Source of the DNA: an uncultured Sphingomonadaceae bacterium
GTDB lineage: Bacteria > Pseudomonadota > Alphaproteobacteria > Sphingomonadales > Sphingomonadaceae
NCBI GenBank assembly: GCA_913060895.1
Contig: CAJXSN010000004.1
Span: 124,001 to 188,000, forward strand
Reading direction: 5' to 3'
Length of the DNA: 64,000 bases
Made by a program: the position numbers and the translations under genes
Notes under the pieces: generated by a model
Told to the model about the DNA's origin: nothing
The model's database searches: none
Seen by the model: only the letters and a program-made list of their open reading frames with translations
Shown here: positions 49,836-57,917 of the stretch, one piece after another
Position numbering within the stretch: position 1 is the first letter of the stretch
Layout: the number at the start of each line of letters is the position of its first letter

Positions 49836-51163
49836 CGGGCGTTGCTCGTTCGATTACTCGACTGGCGCGTCTTATCACCGATGCGGCGAACCCGGTCGCC
49901 ATCCGAAAGCCGTTCCACACCGCTGGTGATGATGGGCGTTCCAGCGTCCAGTCCCGACGCTATGGCGACGCCTTCGATACCTTGCAGGCCCAGTTCCACC
50001 GCAGTGCGGCGGGCAATTCGGGTTTCGGGATCATAGACAAAAACAAACGCCTGATTATCTTCGAAACGGATGGCGTCGTAAGCGACAATCGCGGTTTCTA
50101 AAGCCCGTCTGCCAGCGATCCAGGTGGTGACGAACTCTCCATCCTGCAAGCGGATGGCACCGCTGTTGGTACGCAGAGTAACCTGAAAAGATCGCCTTTC
50201 CGGATCGAGCGATGGTGAAATTGCCACCACGCTTCCTCGCACGGCGTAGTCGCTCGCATTAAGTCCCGGCGCACGACCCGCACCAACGCCGGGCCGCGCG
50301 TCCGTTTTCCGTGCCGTAGCCGCCATACGATCCCCGGCCTCGACCAGCACTTCGGCCCCGATCTCGATCGCATCACGCTCGAATGCAGGCAATTGCACCG
50401 TGATTTCGAAACGGGAGGGGTTTATTATGACCACCGGAACGCTCGACAAAGCACCGGACTCGCTGTTTGTCTGGATTACCTGCGGTGAGAAATACTGCCC
50501 CTGTTCGATATTAAGGCGGGCAATGATCCCATTGATCGGGGAGACGATACGGCTTTCGCTGACGCTGACTTGCGCCTCGTCCACACCAGCTTGGGCCGCG
50601 TCGACATTGGCTCGAACTGCGGCAAGCTGCGCATCGGCTTGCTGCTTGCCGGCGCGTGCTTCGGCCAACCGGGCTTCGGCCTCATCATATTCCTGCTGGG
50701 ACGCCGAATCGAGCGCAAGCAATTGCCGGTACCGTTCGAAAGTTGCTTGAGCCAATTCCAGACTTGCCGCAGCCTGCTTCTGGTTGGCCTGTGCCACGGT
50801 CACTTCGGTCCGGGCGTTGGTCAGTGTCGAGCGGGCACTGGCGACACCGGCCTGGGCACGGGCCTGCTGCTGATAGGCAATGACCTGTCCCTGGCGCACA
50901 CGGTCGCCCTCCTCCAGACGAGGATCGAGATAGGCGACGCGTCCTGCGCTTTCGAAGCTCAGGAATTCCCTTTCGCCAGCGCGCGCGGTGCCCTGGGCAT
51001 AGACCCATGACTGGATCGACCCTTCGGCGACACGGGCGACACGAACGCTGACTGCCTGTGCCTGCTCGGCTGCAGCCTTTTCTTCTTCGCTTGGTTCGTC
51101 GGCACCGCCACCGCACGCGGCAAGCAGGAAGAAAAGGCTGACAATCAAAGGCGTGCGTATCAT
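49832..51163 (-). CDS. RND periplasmic adaptor (membrane fusion protein), lipoprotein
   Basis: Links pump and outer-membrane channel. Lipobox SLFFLLAACGGG (Cys at about residue 17) anchors it to the membrane. Biotinyl-lipoyl half-motifs flank a long coiled-coil hairpin with AQAGVASARSTLTNARTEVT and AEARLAEARAGKQQADAQLA, ending at VSESRIVSPINGIIARLNIE. Beta-barrel and membrane-proximal domains follow. The 443 residues are a little longer than AcrA. Both ends overlap neighbours by 4 bases. Confidence 0.94.
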   Translation of the reverse strand: MIRTPLIVSLFFLLAACGGGADEPSEEEKAAAEQAQAVSVRVARVAEGSIQSWVYAQGTARAGEREFLSFESAGRVAYLDPRLEEGDRVRQGQVIAYQQQARAQAGVASARSTLTNARTEVTVAQANQKQAAASLELAQATFERYRQLLALDSASQQEYDEAEARLAEARAGKQQADAQLAAVRANVDAAQAGVDEAQVSVSESRIVSPINGIIARLNIEQGQYFSPQVIQTNSESGALSSVPVVIINPSRFEITVQLPAFERDAIEIGAEVLVEAGDRMAATARKTDARPGVGAGRAPGLNASDYAVRGSVVAISPSLDPERRSFQVTLRTNSGAIRLQDGEFVTTWIAGRRALETAIVAYDAIRFEDNQAFVFVYDPETRIARRTAVELGLQGIEGVAIASGLDAGTPIITSGVERLSDGDRVRRIGDKTRQSSNRTSNAR

Positions 51164-52728
51164 TGACCTGTATCCTGTGGAACGGAGGCGGCATCCGGTT
51201 CGGCCGGGCCATCACCAACGAAAGCTGGAGTCGTCGCGGGCGTGCCGAAGCCTCCACCCAAAGCAAGATGCAGGGCTATCCTGTTTTCCAGCCGCGCGCG
51301 GCGGGTGGCGATAACCGCGCTTCGCGCATCGAGCGCACCCTGCTGGCTCTGCAGAACGGTCAGAAACGGATCGATGCCGGCACGGTAACGATTGAAGGAG
51401 ACATCGACCGAACTCTGCGAGGCGTCGGCTGCCCTCGCCAGCGCCGCTTCACGCGCAGCCAGTTCGCCGTCCACTGCCAGCGCCGTTTCGACTTCTGACA
51501 GGGCTGTGAGAAGCGTATCGGCATAGAGTTCCACGGCCTCTTTGCGCTGTCCTTCGGCAAGCCGGACCTGAGCCCGCAAACGCCCCCCCTGAAAAATCGG
51601 CTGGAGAAGACCTCCCGCTATCGACCAGATCAGGAAATCGCCATCGAGAAGATCACCAAGCGCATCACTTGCCGTCCCGGCCGACCCTGTAAGGGAGAGC
51701 GAGGGAAGTAGCGAACGCTGTGCAGCGGCAGTCCGGTATCCAGCCGCGCGCAAATTGAACTCGGCAGCGGCAACATCCGGTCTGCGGGTCAGCAGTTCGA
51801 CTGGCAGTCCGACAGGTGGCGCCGCGGGCACTACTGGCAGCACCGCGGGGGTGGGAAGCGAGCCTTCCGGATAATCACGCAACACAATTTCGAGCTGACG
51901 CGTCAACCGCTCAACTGCTTCCTCACGCTGCTGCAAACCGGCTACCGCCGATTCCAGATTTGAAATCGCCAGCAATTTATCGTTTGGTGGTGCTATCCCG
52001 ACGTCGGCCCGGTTGCCAACCTGCCTAGCGATTTCTCCAAAGGTTTTAACGACCTCCTGAGAAAGGCTGACCTGTGCCCGCGCCTCTACAAGGTTGAAAT
52101 AAGTTTGCGCGGTTTGCGCTGCTATGGCTTGCCGCGCAGCTCGTAGGTTCGCTTCGCTGGCGAGGAAGTCCTCTCTCGCGGCGGCGCTGCGCGCACGAAT
52201 CGCTCCGAACAAATCGGTCTGCCAACTCACATCGACCGAAAGCGCATAATTTTCGGTGATGAAACCCGATGCCGCCTCATCTCCATCAGGCACGCCGGGA
52301 ATAGCGCCAATGGGCCCCAGACCACCCAGCGTTTGCCGAGAACGCGAAGCGTTCGCAGAAGCAGAAACCTGCGGCAGCTGGGCCGCGCGCTCGATACGGC
52401 CCTGCGCCCATGCTTGCTCTACGCGCGCCAGAGCTTGGCCGACCTGAGGGCTTTCGCTGACCGCCTCGTCTATTAGCCGGACCAGTTGTTCGTCACCGAA
52501 ACGCTTCCACCACTGGTCGTCAGCTTGAGCAGGGACACCTCCGGCGGCAAAAGCTACGGGCAGTTCACGCGCAAGATCGGGCCGGTCCAATTGCGGGGAT
52601 ACGCATGCTGAAAGGGTTCCTGCAATGATTAGTGCGAGCAGCAGGCTAGGGTTTCGAAGCGAAGAGGATCGAAAAGACAGGTCGGAACTCCTTGTCGGTA
52701 ACGAGCCCTGCCCGTAGGAGTGGGCCAA
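51160..52728 (-). CDS. TolC/NodT-type outer membrane efflux lipoprotein
   Basis: Outer-membrane channel of the tripartite pump. Lipobox GTLSACVSPQ, then QWWKRFGDEQLVRLIDEAVS, PVELLTRRPDVAAAEFNLRA and NRYRAGIDPFLTVLQSQQGA are NodT-family hallmarks. The only conventional start is TTG at 52728. A better-shaped protein results from CTG at 52680, which has AAGGAG eight bases upstream and gives a compact signal peptide (SFRSSSLRNPSLLLALIIAG). It is the first gene of the operon, followed by adaptor and permease with ATGA overlaps. Confidence 0.93.
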   Translation of the reverse strand: MAHSYGQGSLPTRSSDLSFRSSSLRNPSLLLALIIAGTLSACVSPQLDRPDLARELPVAFAAGGVPAQADDQWWKRFGDEQLVRLIDEAVSESPQVGQALARVEQAWAQGRIERAAQLPQVSASANASRSRQTLGGLGPIGAIPGVPDGDEAASGFITENYALSVDVSWQTDLFGAIRARSAAAREDFLASEANLRAARQAIAAQTAQTYFNLVEARAQVSLSQEVVKTFGEIARQVGNRADVGIAPPNDKLLAISNLESAVAGLQQREEAVERLTRQLEIVLRDYPEGSLPTPAVLPVVPAAPPVGLPVELLTRRPDVAAAEFNLRAAGYRTAAAQRSLLPSLSLTGSAGTASDALGDLLDGDFLIWSIAGGLLQPIFQGGRLRAQVRLAEGQRKEAVELYADTLLTALSEVETALAVDGELAAREAALARAADASQSSVDVSFNRYRAGIDPFLTVLQSQQGALDARSAVIATRRARLENRIALHLALGGGFGTPATTPAFVGDGPAEPDAASVPQDTGQ

Positions 52729-53025
52729 TTCAATATCAACTGAACGTCTTGAAATAGATGAATTTGAGCGTATTTGAAAGCTGGCTGCTAACGTCGATCA
52801 AGCTCATGTCTAAGGATCGTTTGAGCAGAGTGGCATGCAGGCACCGGCAAAGACAATCTCGTTCTCGAGAGTGATGGCCAAATCGATGCTCCGCAAAACT
52901 ACGCAGCAAGTTATGCCATGGACGCTGACGACAGACACTGCTCCTGATCCAGACAGAAATGAATGGAGGGACACTGGTGTACCGCCCATTCAGGCAAGCC
53001 GGTAGCCTTCAAACTTTTCTTTTTC
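52729..53025. other. Intergenic region upstream of the RND operon
   Basis: 297 bases between copB (3' end at 53026) and the efflux operon, both leftward. It should contain the efflux promoter and any copB terminator. No regulator gene, strong hairpin or repeat was seen, so control of the pump is presumably from elsewhere. Confidence 0.5.
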
Positions 53026-54012
53026 CTAAAACCAGAAACGCATGCCCAGCACGAAATTGGTGGTGCTTGTATCCTCGCCAGACTGCCGAATGTAGTCGGC
53101 GCTACCACCGACTTTCCATTCCTGCGCAATACCGATGTATGGCGCGAATTCTCGGGCGATTTCATATCGCAGGCGCAACCCTGCCTCGATCGTATCCAGG
53201 CCGGCACCGATGCCCAAATCCGGCACATGCTGTGCTGCCAAATTTACTTCTGCTCGCGGTTGCAGGATCACGCGCTGGGTGATTTTCTGGTCCAGCTCGG
53301 CCTCGATCCGCGCGGTCAAGTCGCCGCGATCCGACAAGAATACGGCAGCATCGATCTCGAAAAAATAGGGTGCCAGGCCTTGAATCCCGATGACCGCATG
53401 AGTGCGATCACGGGGCGCAAGGTCTTGCCGGATGCCAGCTTGCAGGTCGAAATAGGGTCCGATCGCGCGGCTATAGAGCGCCTGCACTTCGGCGGCCTCG
53501 ATTTCCTCGCCGAAACTGCCTTCACCTTCGGACTTGAACCAGAGTTTATCCAAATCCCCGCCGTAATATGCCTGAGCATCCCACTGATATCCATCGCGGC
53601 CTTCGCGAACCAGATACTCCGCGCGATCGGCCTGGAACCAGAACGTGGTCATACCTCCATTTTCATGCGCCAGAGCTTCTCGGCTGGAGCGCATGGCTTC
53701 TGCTCCCCAGATCGTGTCAGCCGCACGCGCCGGGCCGGTCCCCGCAGCGGGAGGCAGGTGAGTGTCTGGCCACGGCGTCGACATAGCCGCGTGATCCATT
53801 CCGACATGGTCGGCAGATTGCTCGGCAGGCTCGCATTGCCCCTCTGCCACCGGATGCCCCATCGCACGGTGGCTGTCGGCTTCCTGCTCGCAGGTCGCTT
53901 CGGCCCTGGCTTGCATCATGGTCTGATGATCGTGTTTCTGTGCAATGGAAGCAAAAGGTGTGGCCAAAGCAATCGCGCACACTCCGATGCAGAACAGGCG
54001 CGTTGCTGTCAT
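53026..54012 (-). CDS. copB: Copper resistance protein B
   Basis: Outer-membrane beta-barrel protein binding copper, 328 residues. The signal peptide (FCIGVCAIALATPFASIAQ) is followed by a His/Met-rich segment with HDHQTMMQ and DHVGMDHAAM. The conserved CopB domain then has WFQADRAEYLVREGRDGYQW, DLDKLWFKSEGEG, AEVQALYSRAIGPYFDLQAG and ends VLGMRFWF, with the terminal Phe typical of outer-membrane barrels. It overlaps the copA stop by ATGA. Confidence 0.96.
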   Translation of the reverse strand: MTATRLFCIGVCAIALATPFASIAQKHDHQTMMQARAEATCEQEADSHRAMGHPVAEGQCEPAEQSADHVGMDHAAMSTPWPDTHLPPAAGTGPARAADTIWGAEAMRSSREALAHENGGMTTFWFQADRAEYLVREGRDGYQWDAQAYYGGDLDKLWFKSEGEGSFGEEIEAAEVQALYSRAIGPYFDLQAGIRQDLAPRDRTHAVIGIQGLAPYFFEIDAAVFLSDRGDLTARIEAELDQKITQRVILQPRAEVNLAAQHVPDLGIGAGLDTIEAGLRLRYEIAREFAPYIGIAQEWKVGGSADYIRQSGEDTSTTNFVLGMRFWF

Positions 54013-55823
54013 GCTGGCGCTCCCTCTGGAGCCACGGTCACGATCTGGAACATACCGGAATGCATGTGATAGAGCAGATGGCAGTGAAACGCCCAGTCGC
54101 CTTCCTCGTTCGCAGTAAGGTCGAAGGTCGCACTACCCCCTGGCTGCACAATCACCACGTTCTTTTGCGGCTGGAAGCCGACGGGTGCGCCGTTCATAAG
54201 CTCGAAGAACAGGCCGTGCAGATGGATGGGGTGCGCCATCATGGTATTGTTCACCAGTTTTACGCGGACGCGTTCGTTGTAAGCGAAACGAATGGGGTCG
54301 TCGCTTACGGCGGTGAATTTCTGCCCATCGAACGACCACATATAACGTTCCATATTGCCCGTGAGATGGATCTCCATCTCGCGTGACGGCGGGCGAGTAT
54401 CTTCATGCGGCTTAAGCGCCCTCAAATCCTTATACGTCAGCACGCGGTGGCCGATTTTCTCAAGTCCGATACCGGGATCGCCCATCCGGTCGACAGGGTT
54501 CATAGCGACCATATCGATACCGGGGCCGACTTTGACATCGGGCGGCAGCAGTGACGTATCGCGCATATTCATGCTGCTCATTTCCATGATGGACATCGGC
54601 TCCGACGCTGTAGTGCTTTTGGGCATGGCATGCCCCATCGCGCTATGGTCCGCCTCGCCTTGTTTCATCGCATCCGGCTCTATCGCGCCATCATCCATGC
54701 CCCCGTGATTCATCCCGCTCATCCCCATATCCGCCATCGTCAGCAGAGGCGGATCGCGCAAAGCAGGAACCGAAGCACGCGCTCCGGGCCGACTGGCAAG
54801 TGTTGCCAATGCCATGCCAGAGCGGTCCATCGATTCAGCGACGATCGTCATCGCCTCGCCGACCGGCTCGACGACTACATCGTAGGTTTCAGCCGTACCG
54901 ATCTGGAATTCCTGCACAGGGACGGGGCGTACCGGTAACCCGTCTGCGGCAACGACATTCATTGTCGCACCGGGAATGCGCACATTGAAAAAGCTCATTG
55001 CGCTGCCATTGATGATCCTCAGCCGGATGCGCTCACCCTTATTAAACAGGAACTCCGGTCCTTCTTTTGGTCCGAACCCGTTGGCGAGATAGGTATAGGT
55101 CGATCCGGTCACGTCGATGATATCAGTCGCCATCATTCGCATCCGGGCCCACATCCGGCGCTGTTCGCTATTCATCGGATAGTCGTCGGTGGCGGTAGTC
55201 TGTTGGTAGTTGAAGTAGCCTTCGCCCTGCTTCAGCTTGGTCATGATCGTATGCGGATGAAGCGGCGTAAACTCACTCAGCAGCAGGACATATTCCCTGT
55301 CAGCCTGAATGGGATCCGGCCCTGCTGGATCGATGATCAGCGGGCCGTAGTGGCCAGCTTGCTCCTGCATTCCGGAATGCGAGTGCCACCAATAGGTGCC
55401 CGCCTGGCGGATCGGAGGCAGATCGTATACGAACCGCTCGCCCGGTCTGATGCCGGGAAAACTGACACCGGGAACGCCATCATACTGGAACGGCACCAGC
55501 AGTCCGTGCCAATGAATGGAGCTGTCTTCGTCCAGCATGTTTGTCACGTTCAGTTTGACTGGCTCACCTTCCCTGAGGCGAACAAGCGGCCCGGGAACAC
55601 TGCCGTTGACAGCAACACCGTGGCCTTTGCGGCCCTGAACCATCCGCTGTCCTGCGGCGATCGTGAGATCGATGTTCGATCCCGAAACCTCGTCAAATCC
55701 CTGACGCAGTATGCCACCATGACTGATATCGCCTCCGCGCGCCCAAGCAGGTGCCGCCAGCGCGCTGGCTCCCACCAGACCGGTGCCGATAAGTTGACGG
55801 CGGGAAACAGTTAATTTGGACAT
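54009..55823 (-). CDS. copA: Multicopper oxidase, copper resistance protein A
   Basis: Periplasmic Cu(I) oxidase and copper binder, 604 residues, exported folded by Tat (SRRQLIGTGLVGASALAAPA). Copper-site motifs are HWHGLLVPF, WWHSHSGMQEQ, HPIHLHGLFFE and HCHLLYHMHSGM, giving type 1, 2 and 3 sites. A Met/His-rich insert (MGMSGMNHGGMDD, then HSAMGHAM) is the extra copper-loading region of the CopA/PcoA class. The ATG at 55823 has AAGGAG upstream. It is divergent from csoR across a 91-base promoter region with CsoR-type sites. Confidence 0.97.
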   Translation of the reverse strand: MSKLTVSRRQLIGTGLVGASALAAPAWARGGDISHGGILRQGFDEVSGSNIDLTIAAGQRMVQGRKGHGVAVNGSVPGPLVRLREGEPVKLNVTNMLDEDSSIHWHGLLVPFQYDGVPGVSFPGIRPGERFVYDLPPIRQAGTYWWHSHSGMQEQAGHYGPLIIDPAGPDPIQADREYVLLLSEFTPLHPHTIMTKLKQGEGYFNYQQTTATDDYPMNSEQRRMWARMRMMATDIIDVTGSTYTYLANGFGPKEGPEFLFNKGERIRLRIINGSAMSFFNVRIPGATMNVVAADGLPVRPVPVQEFQIGTAETYDVVVEPVGEAMTIVAESMDRSGMALATLASRPGARASVPALRDPPLLTMADMGMSGMNHGGMDDGAIEPDAMKQGEADHSAMGHAMPKSTTASEPMSIMEMSSMNMRDTSLLPPDVKVGPGIDMVAMNPVDRMGDPGIGLEKIGHRVLTYKDLRALKPHEDTRPPSREMEIHLTGNMERYMWSFDGQKFTAVSDDPIRFAYNERVRVKLVNNTMMAHPIHLHGLFFELMNGAPVGFQPQKNVVIVQPGGSATFDLTANEEGDWAFHCHLLYHMHSGMFQIVTVAPEGAPA

Positions 55824-55855
55824 GGGTCTTGCAACTCCTTGGAGGGTCCAACTAT

Positions 55856-55895
55856 ATACCCCCCCTATGTATTGCAAGATGCCCCTATAGGGTAT
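55856..55895 (+). promoter_or_regulatory. Two candidate CsoR operators between copA and csoR
   Basis: Site 1 at 55856-55872 reads ATACCCCCCCTATGTAT; site 2 at 55880-55895 reads TGCCCCTATAGGGTAT with the perfect core CCCTATAGGG. Both match the known CsoR-family pattern of G/C tracts flanked by TA. They lie between the divergent starts, so one repressor could switch both directions. Confidence 0.7.
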
Positions 55896-55914
55896 TTTCT
55901 GAGTCGGAGTTTTC

Positions 55915-56190
55915 ATGGCTGAAGCACAAGATCGGAAGATTGTGAATCGGTTGCGCCGGGTCGAAGGCCAGGTTCGCGGTGTTGCGCAAATGGTCGAAGA
56001 TGATCGCTATTGCATCGACATCCTCAATCAGATCCAGGCGGTGAAAGCTGCGCTGGGCCGCGCGGAAAGCGAGATCCTGAAACGGCACGCGCAATGCTGC
56101 GTGACCGAGGCGATCATCAGCGGCGACGCAGACGAGCAAAAAACCAAATTCAATGAGCTGATCGACCTGTTCGAAAAAGCAAAGCGGTAA
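55915..56190 (+). CDS. csoR: CsoR-family copper-sensing repressor
   Basis: All-helical DNA-binding repressor of 91 residues that releases its operator on binding Cu(I). The signature NRLRRVEGQVRGVAQMVEDD is followed by RYCIDILNQIQAVKAAL. The metal ligands Cys33, His58 and Cys62 follow the Cys-His-Cys pattern of copper CsoR proteins, unlike RcnR (His-rich) or FrmR. It is the first gene of a rightward operon with the glutaredoxin-MauE fusion 12 bases downstream, and sits opposite copA. Confidence 0.93.
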   Translation: MAEAQDRKIVNRLRRVEGQVRGVAQMVEDDRYCIDILNQIQAVKAALGRAESEILKRHAQCCVTEAIISGDADEQKTKFNELIDLFEKAKR

Positions 56191-56202
56191 GGACGAGCGA
56201 AG

Positions 56203-56961
56203 ATGCCACAAACCAAGACAGCCAGAGTCTACCGGATGGTCATGCCTGACCATGTATGCCCCTATGGCCTGAAAACAGTCGACTTGCTGAAGCGAGAAGG
56301 CTTCGTAGTGGAGGACCACCATCTTGAAACGCGCGAGGAAACCGACGCATTCAAAGCGAAGCATGGCGTCCAAACCACACCGCAGACATTCATCGATGGG
56401 CAGCGCATCGGCGGATACGATGATCTGCGCGAACATTTCGGCAAATCGGTGCAGGAAGAAGGGGATACCAGCTATCAGCCAGTAATCGCAATTTTCGGCG
56501 TGGCCTTCCTGCTTGGGTTGGCGATCAGTTGGTATGTCTTTGAAACAGTTTTCACGATTCAGGCAATTGAATGGTTCGTGAGCCTATCGATGGCTTTCCT
56601 CGCAGTGCAGAAGCTACAGGATCTTCGCAGCTTTTCGACGATGTTCCTCAATTATGACCTGCTGGCTCGCCGGTGGGTACCCTACGGCTTCGTGTACCCC
56701 TTTGCCGAAGCTCTCGCGGGCGTACTGATGGTCGCGCATACGTTGCCGATTATCTCCGTCCCGGTTGCCTTGTTCATCGGCACGATTGGCGCCATCAGCG
56801 TGTTCAAGGCGGTATATATCGACAAACGAGAGCTGAAATGCGCCTGTGTCGGCGGTAGCTCGAATGTGCCGCTCGGCTTCGTCTCGCTTACCGAAAACCT
56901 GTTCATGATCGGAATGGGGCTCTGGATGGGGGCCAAGGCCCTCGGCTGGATTACACTGTAA
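56203..56961 (+). CDS. Glutaredoxin-MauE fusion membrane protein
   Basis: A 252-residue protein with an N-terminal glutaredoxin domain (redox motif CPYG near residue 19, TTPQTFIDGQRIGGYDDLRE) fused to a C-terminal MauE-like four-helix membrane domain (from VIAIFGVAFLLGLAISWY to the end). A second cysteine pair, CACVGGSSNVPLG, lies between the last helices on the MauE part. MauE/DoxD-type proteins pass reducing power across the membrane. In a copper operon it may keep envelope thiols or Cu-binding proteins reduced; that role is inference. Confidence 0.85.
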   Translation: MPQTKTARVYRMVMPDHVCPYGLKTVDLLKREGFVVEDHHLETREETDAFKAKHGVQTTPQTFIDGQRIGGYDDLREHFGKSVQEEGDTSYQPVIAIFGVAFLLGLAISWYVFETVFTIQAIEWFVSLSMAFLAVQKLQDLRSFSTMFLNYDLLARRWVPYGFVYPFAEALAGVLMVAHTLPIISVPVALFIGTIGAISVFKAVYIDKRELKCACVGGSSNVPLGFVSLTENLFMIGMGLWMGAKALGWITL

Positions 56962-56985
56962 ACCTGACCGGCAGGAGAAAGACTG

Positions 56986-57513
56986 ATGCAACACGAAGAC
57001 GATAAGGCCAGCCAGGGCCATTACGGACGGTTCATGGCAATGATCGGCACATCGACCGCGATCATGTTCGGTCTGATGTATCTCAACACCTACGAACTTG
57101 GTCATGTATTCTGGAGCGAAACGCGGTTCTGGATGACTTTCGTAATGGGGGCTGTGATGGCAGTCATCATGTTGCTGTTCATGTGGGGCATGTATCGCAA
57201 TCAAACGAAAAACTGGATCATTCTGGGCGTCGCTGCGCTGGTATTCGGCGCGGCGCTTTTCCTCGTACGCAGTCAGACGACCATCAACGACAGCGAATGG
57301 ATGTCAGCCATGATACCGCATCACTCCATCGCCATCCTCACCAGCGAGCGCGCCGATATCGATGACCGGCGTGTTCGCGAACTGGCTGACGAGATTATAG
57401 AGGCTCAACGGCGTGAGATTGCAGAAATGGAATGGCTGATTGCCGACATCAAAGCAAATGGCGAGGCAACGAACGCAGGCGAAGCGGCAGCAAGGCCTGT
57501 GCCTGAATTCTAG
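56986..57513 (+). CDS. DUF305 (CopM-like) membrane protein
   Basis: A 175-residue protein with three membrane segments in the first 95 residues, then a periplasmic DUF305 four-helix region: NDSEWMSAMIPHHSIAIL with the family's MIPHH metal motif, and LADEIIEAQRREIAEMEWLI. DUF305 proteins such as CopM bind Cu(I) through His/Met residues. As the third gene after csoR it is best read as an envelope copper-binding protein. Confidence 0.87.
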   Translation: MQHEDDKASQGHYGRFMAMIGTSTAIMFGLMYLNTYELGHVFWSETRFWMTFVMGAVMAVIMLLFMWGMYRNQTKNWIILGVAALVFGAALFLVRSQTTINDSEWMSAMIPHHSIAILTSERADIDDRRVRELADEIIEAQRREIAEMEWLIADIKANGEATNAGEAAARPVPEF

Positions 57514-57688
57514 TGTTGCCGGTGGCTCTTTTCGTATCCTGACTTCGCACTCAGACCGAAATTTAGACTGTATAGGAATAGGACGCGGGATGTCCGTGTC
57601 GAAGCCGATATTATCAGAACTAAATGATCCGTGAGCGGTTCGGGTTGATGTTCTCTAACGGCCCAGTGCTTTTTTGCTGAATTAATTA
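57514..57688. other. Chromosomal flank of the island, no gene
   Basis: 175 bases between the DUF305 gene and the tRNA-Arg fragment. No coding frame, hairpin or repeat was recognised. It was presumably the 3' flank of the tRNA-Arg gene before integration. Confidence 0.5.
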
Positions 57689-57733
57689 TGGTGCACCCGA
57701 GAGGATTCGAACCTCTGGCCTCTGCCTTCGGAG
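57689..57733 (-). repeat. 3' end of tRNA-Arg(CCG): island attachment site (attL)
   Basis: On the minus strand this holds the anticodon loop CTCCGAA (anticodon CCG), stem GGCAG, variable loop AGGCC, the T-arm AGAGG-TTCGAAT-CCTCT, acceptor strand CGGGTGC and ACCA. The 5' half of the tRNA is absent: the next bases do not pair as an anticodon stem, D-arm or acceptor. A truncated tRNA 3' end beside an integrase is the classic footprint of integration into a tRNA gene. Confidence 0.85.
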
Positions 57734-57858
57734 CAATTTGGGCTGACTATCCGAATTGCACGCTAGGACACGCCATGACACGATATGCCACTGAAACTAA
57801 TAGACAATTTACTTCCTTGCACCGAAATTCATATCCGAAGCTTCGCTCTGACTTTCCT

Positions 57859-57895
57859 CCTGCTGCTTCCGTGGTGCTTCCGCGGAAACAGCAGG
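57859..57895 (+). repeat. Imperfect inverted repeat upstream of the integrase gene
   Basis: CCTGCTGCTTCCGTGG pairs with CCGCGGAAACAGCAGG in 14 of 16 positions, around TGCTT. It sits 22 bases before the integrase ATG, between attL and the gene. It may be a recombinase arm site or operator, or an RNA hairpin limiting integrase translation. Confidence 0.5.
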
Positions 57896-57917
57896 TTCAC
57901 GAAGGAGGCATCGCATA

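Noticed and set aside
57600-57740. Complete tRNA gene at the integrase junction
   Set aside because: Only the anticodon loop to CCA can be drawn. The bases that should form the anticodon 5' strand, D-arm and acceptor 5' strand do not pair, so it is a fragment.
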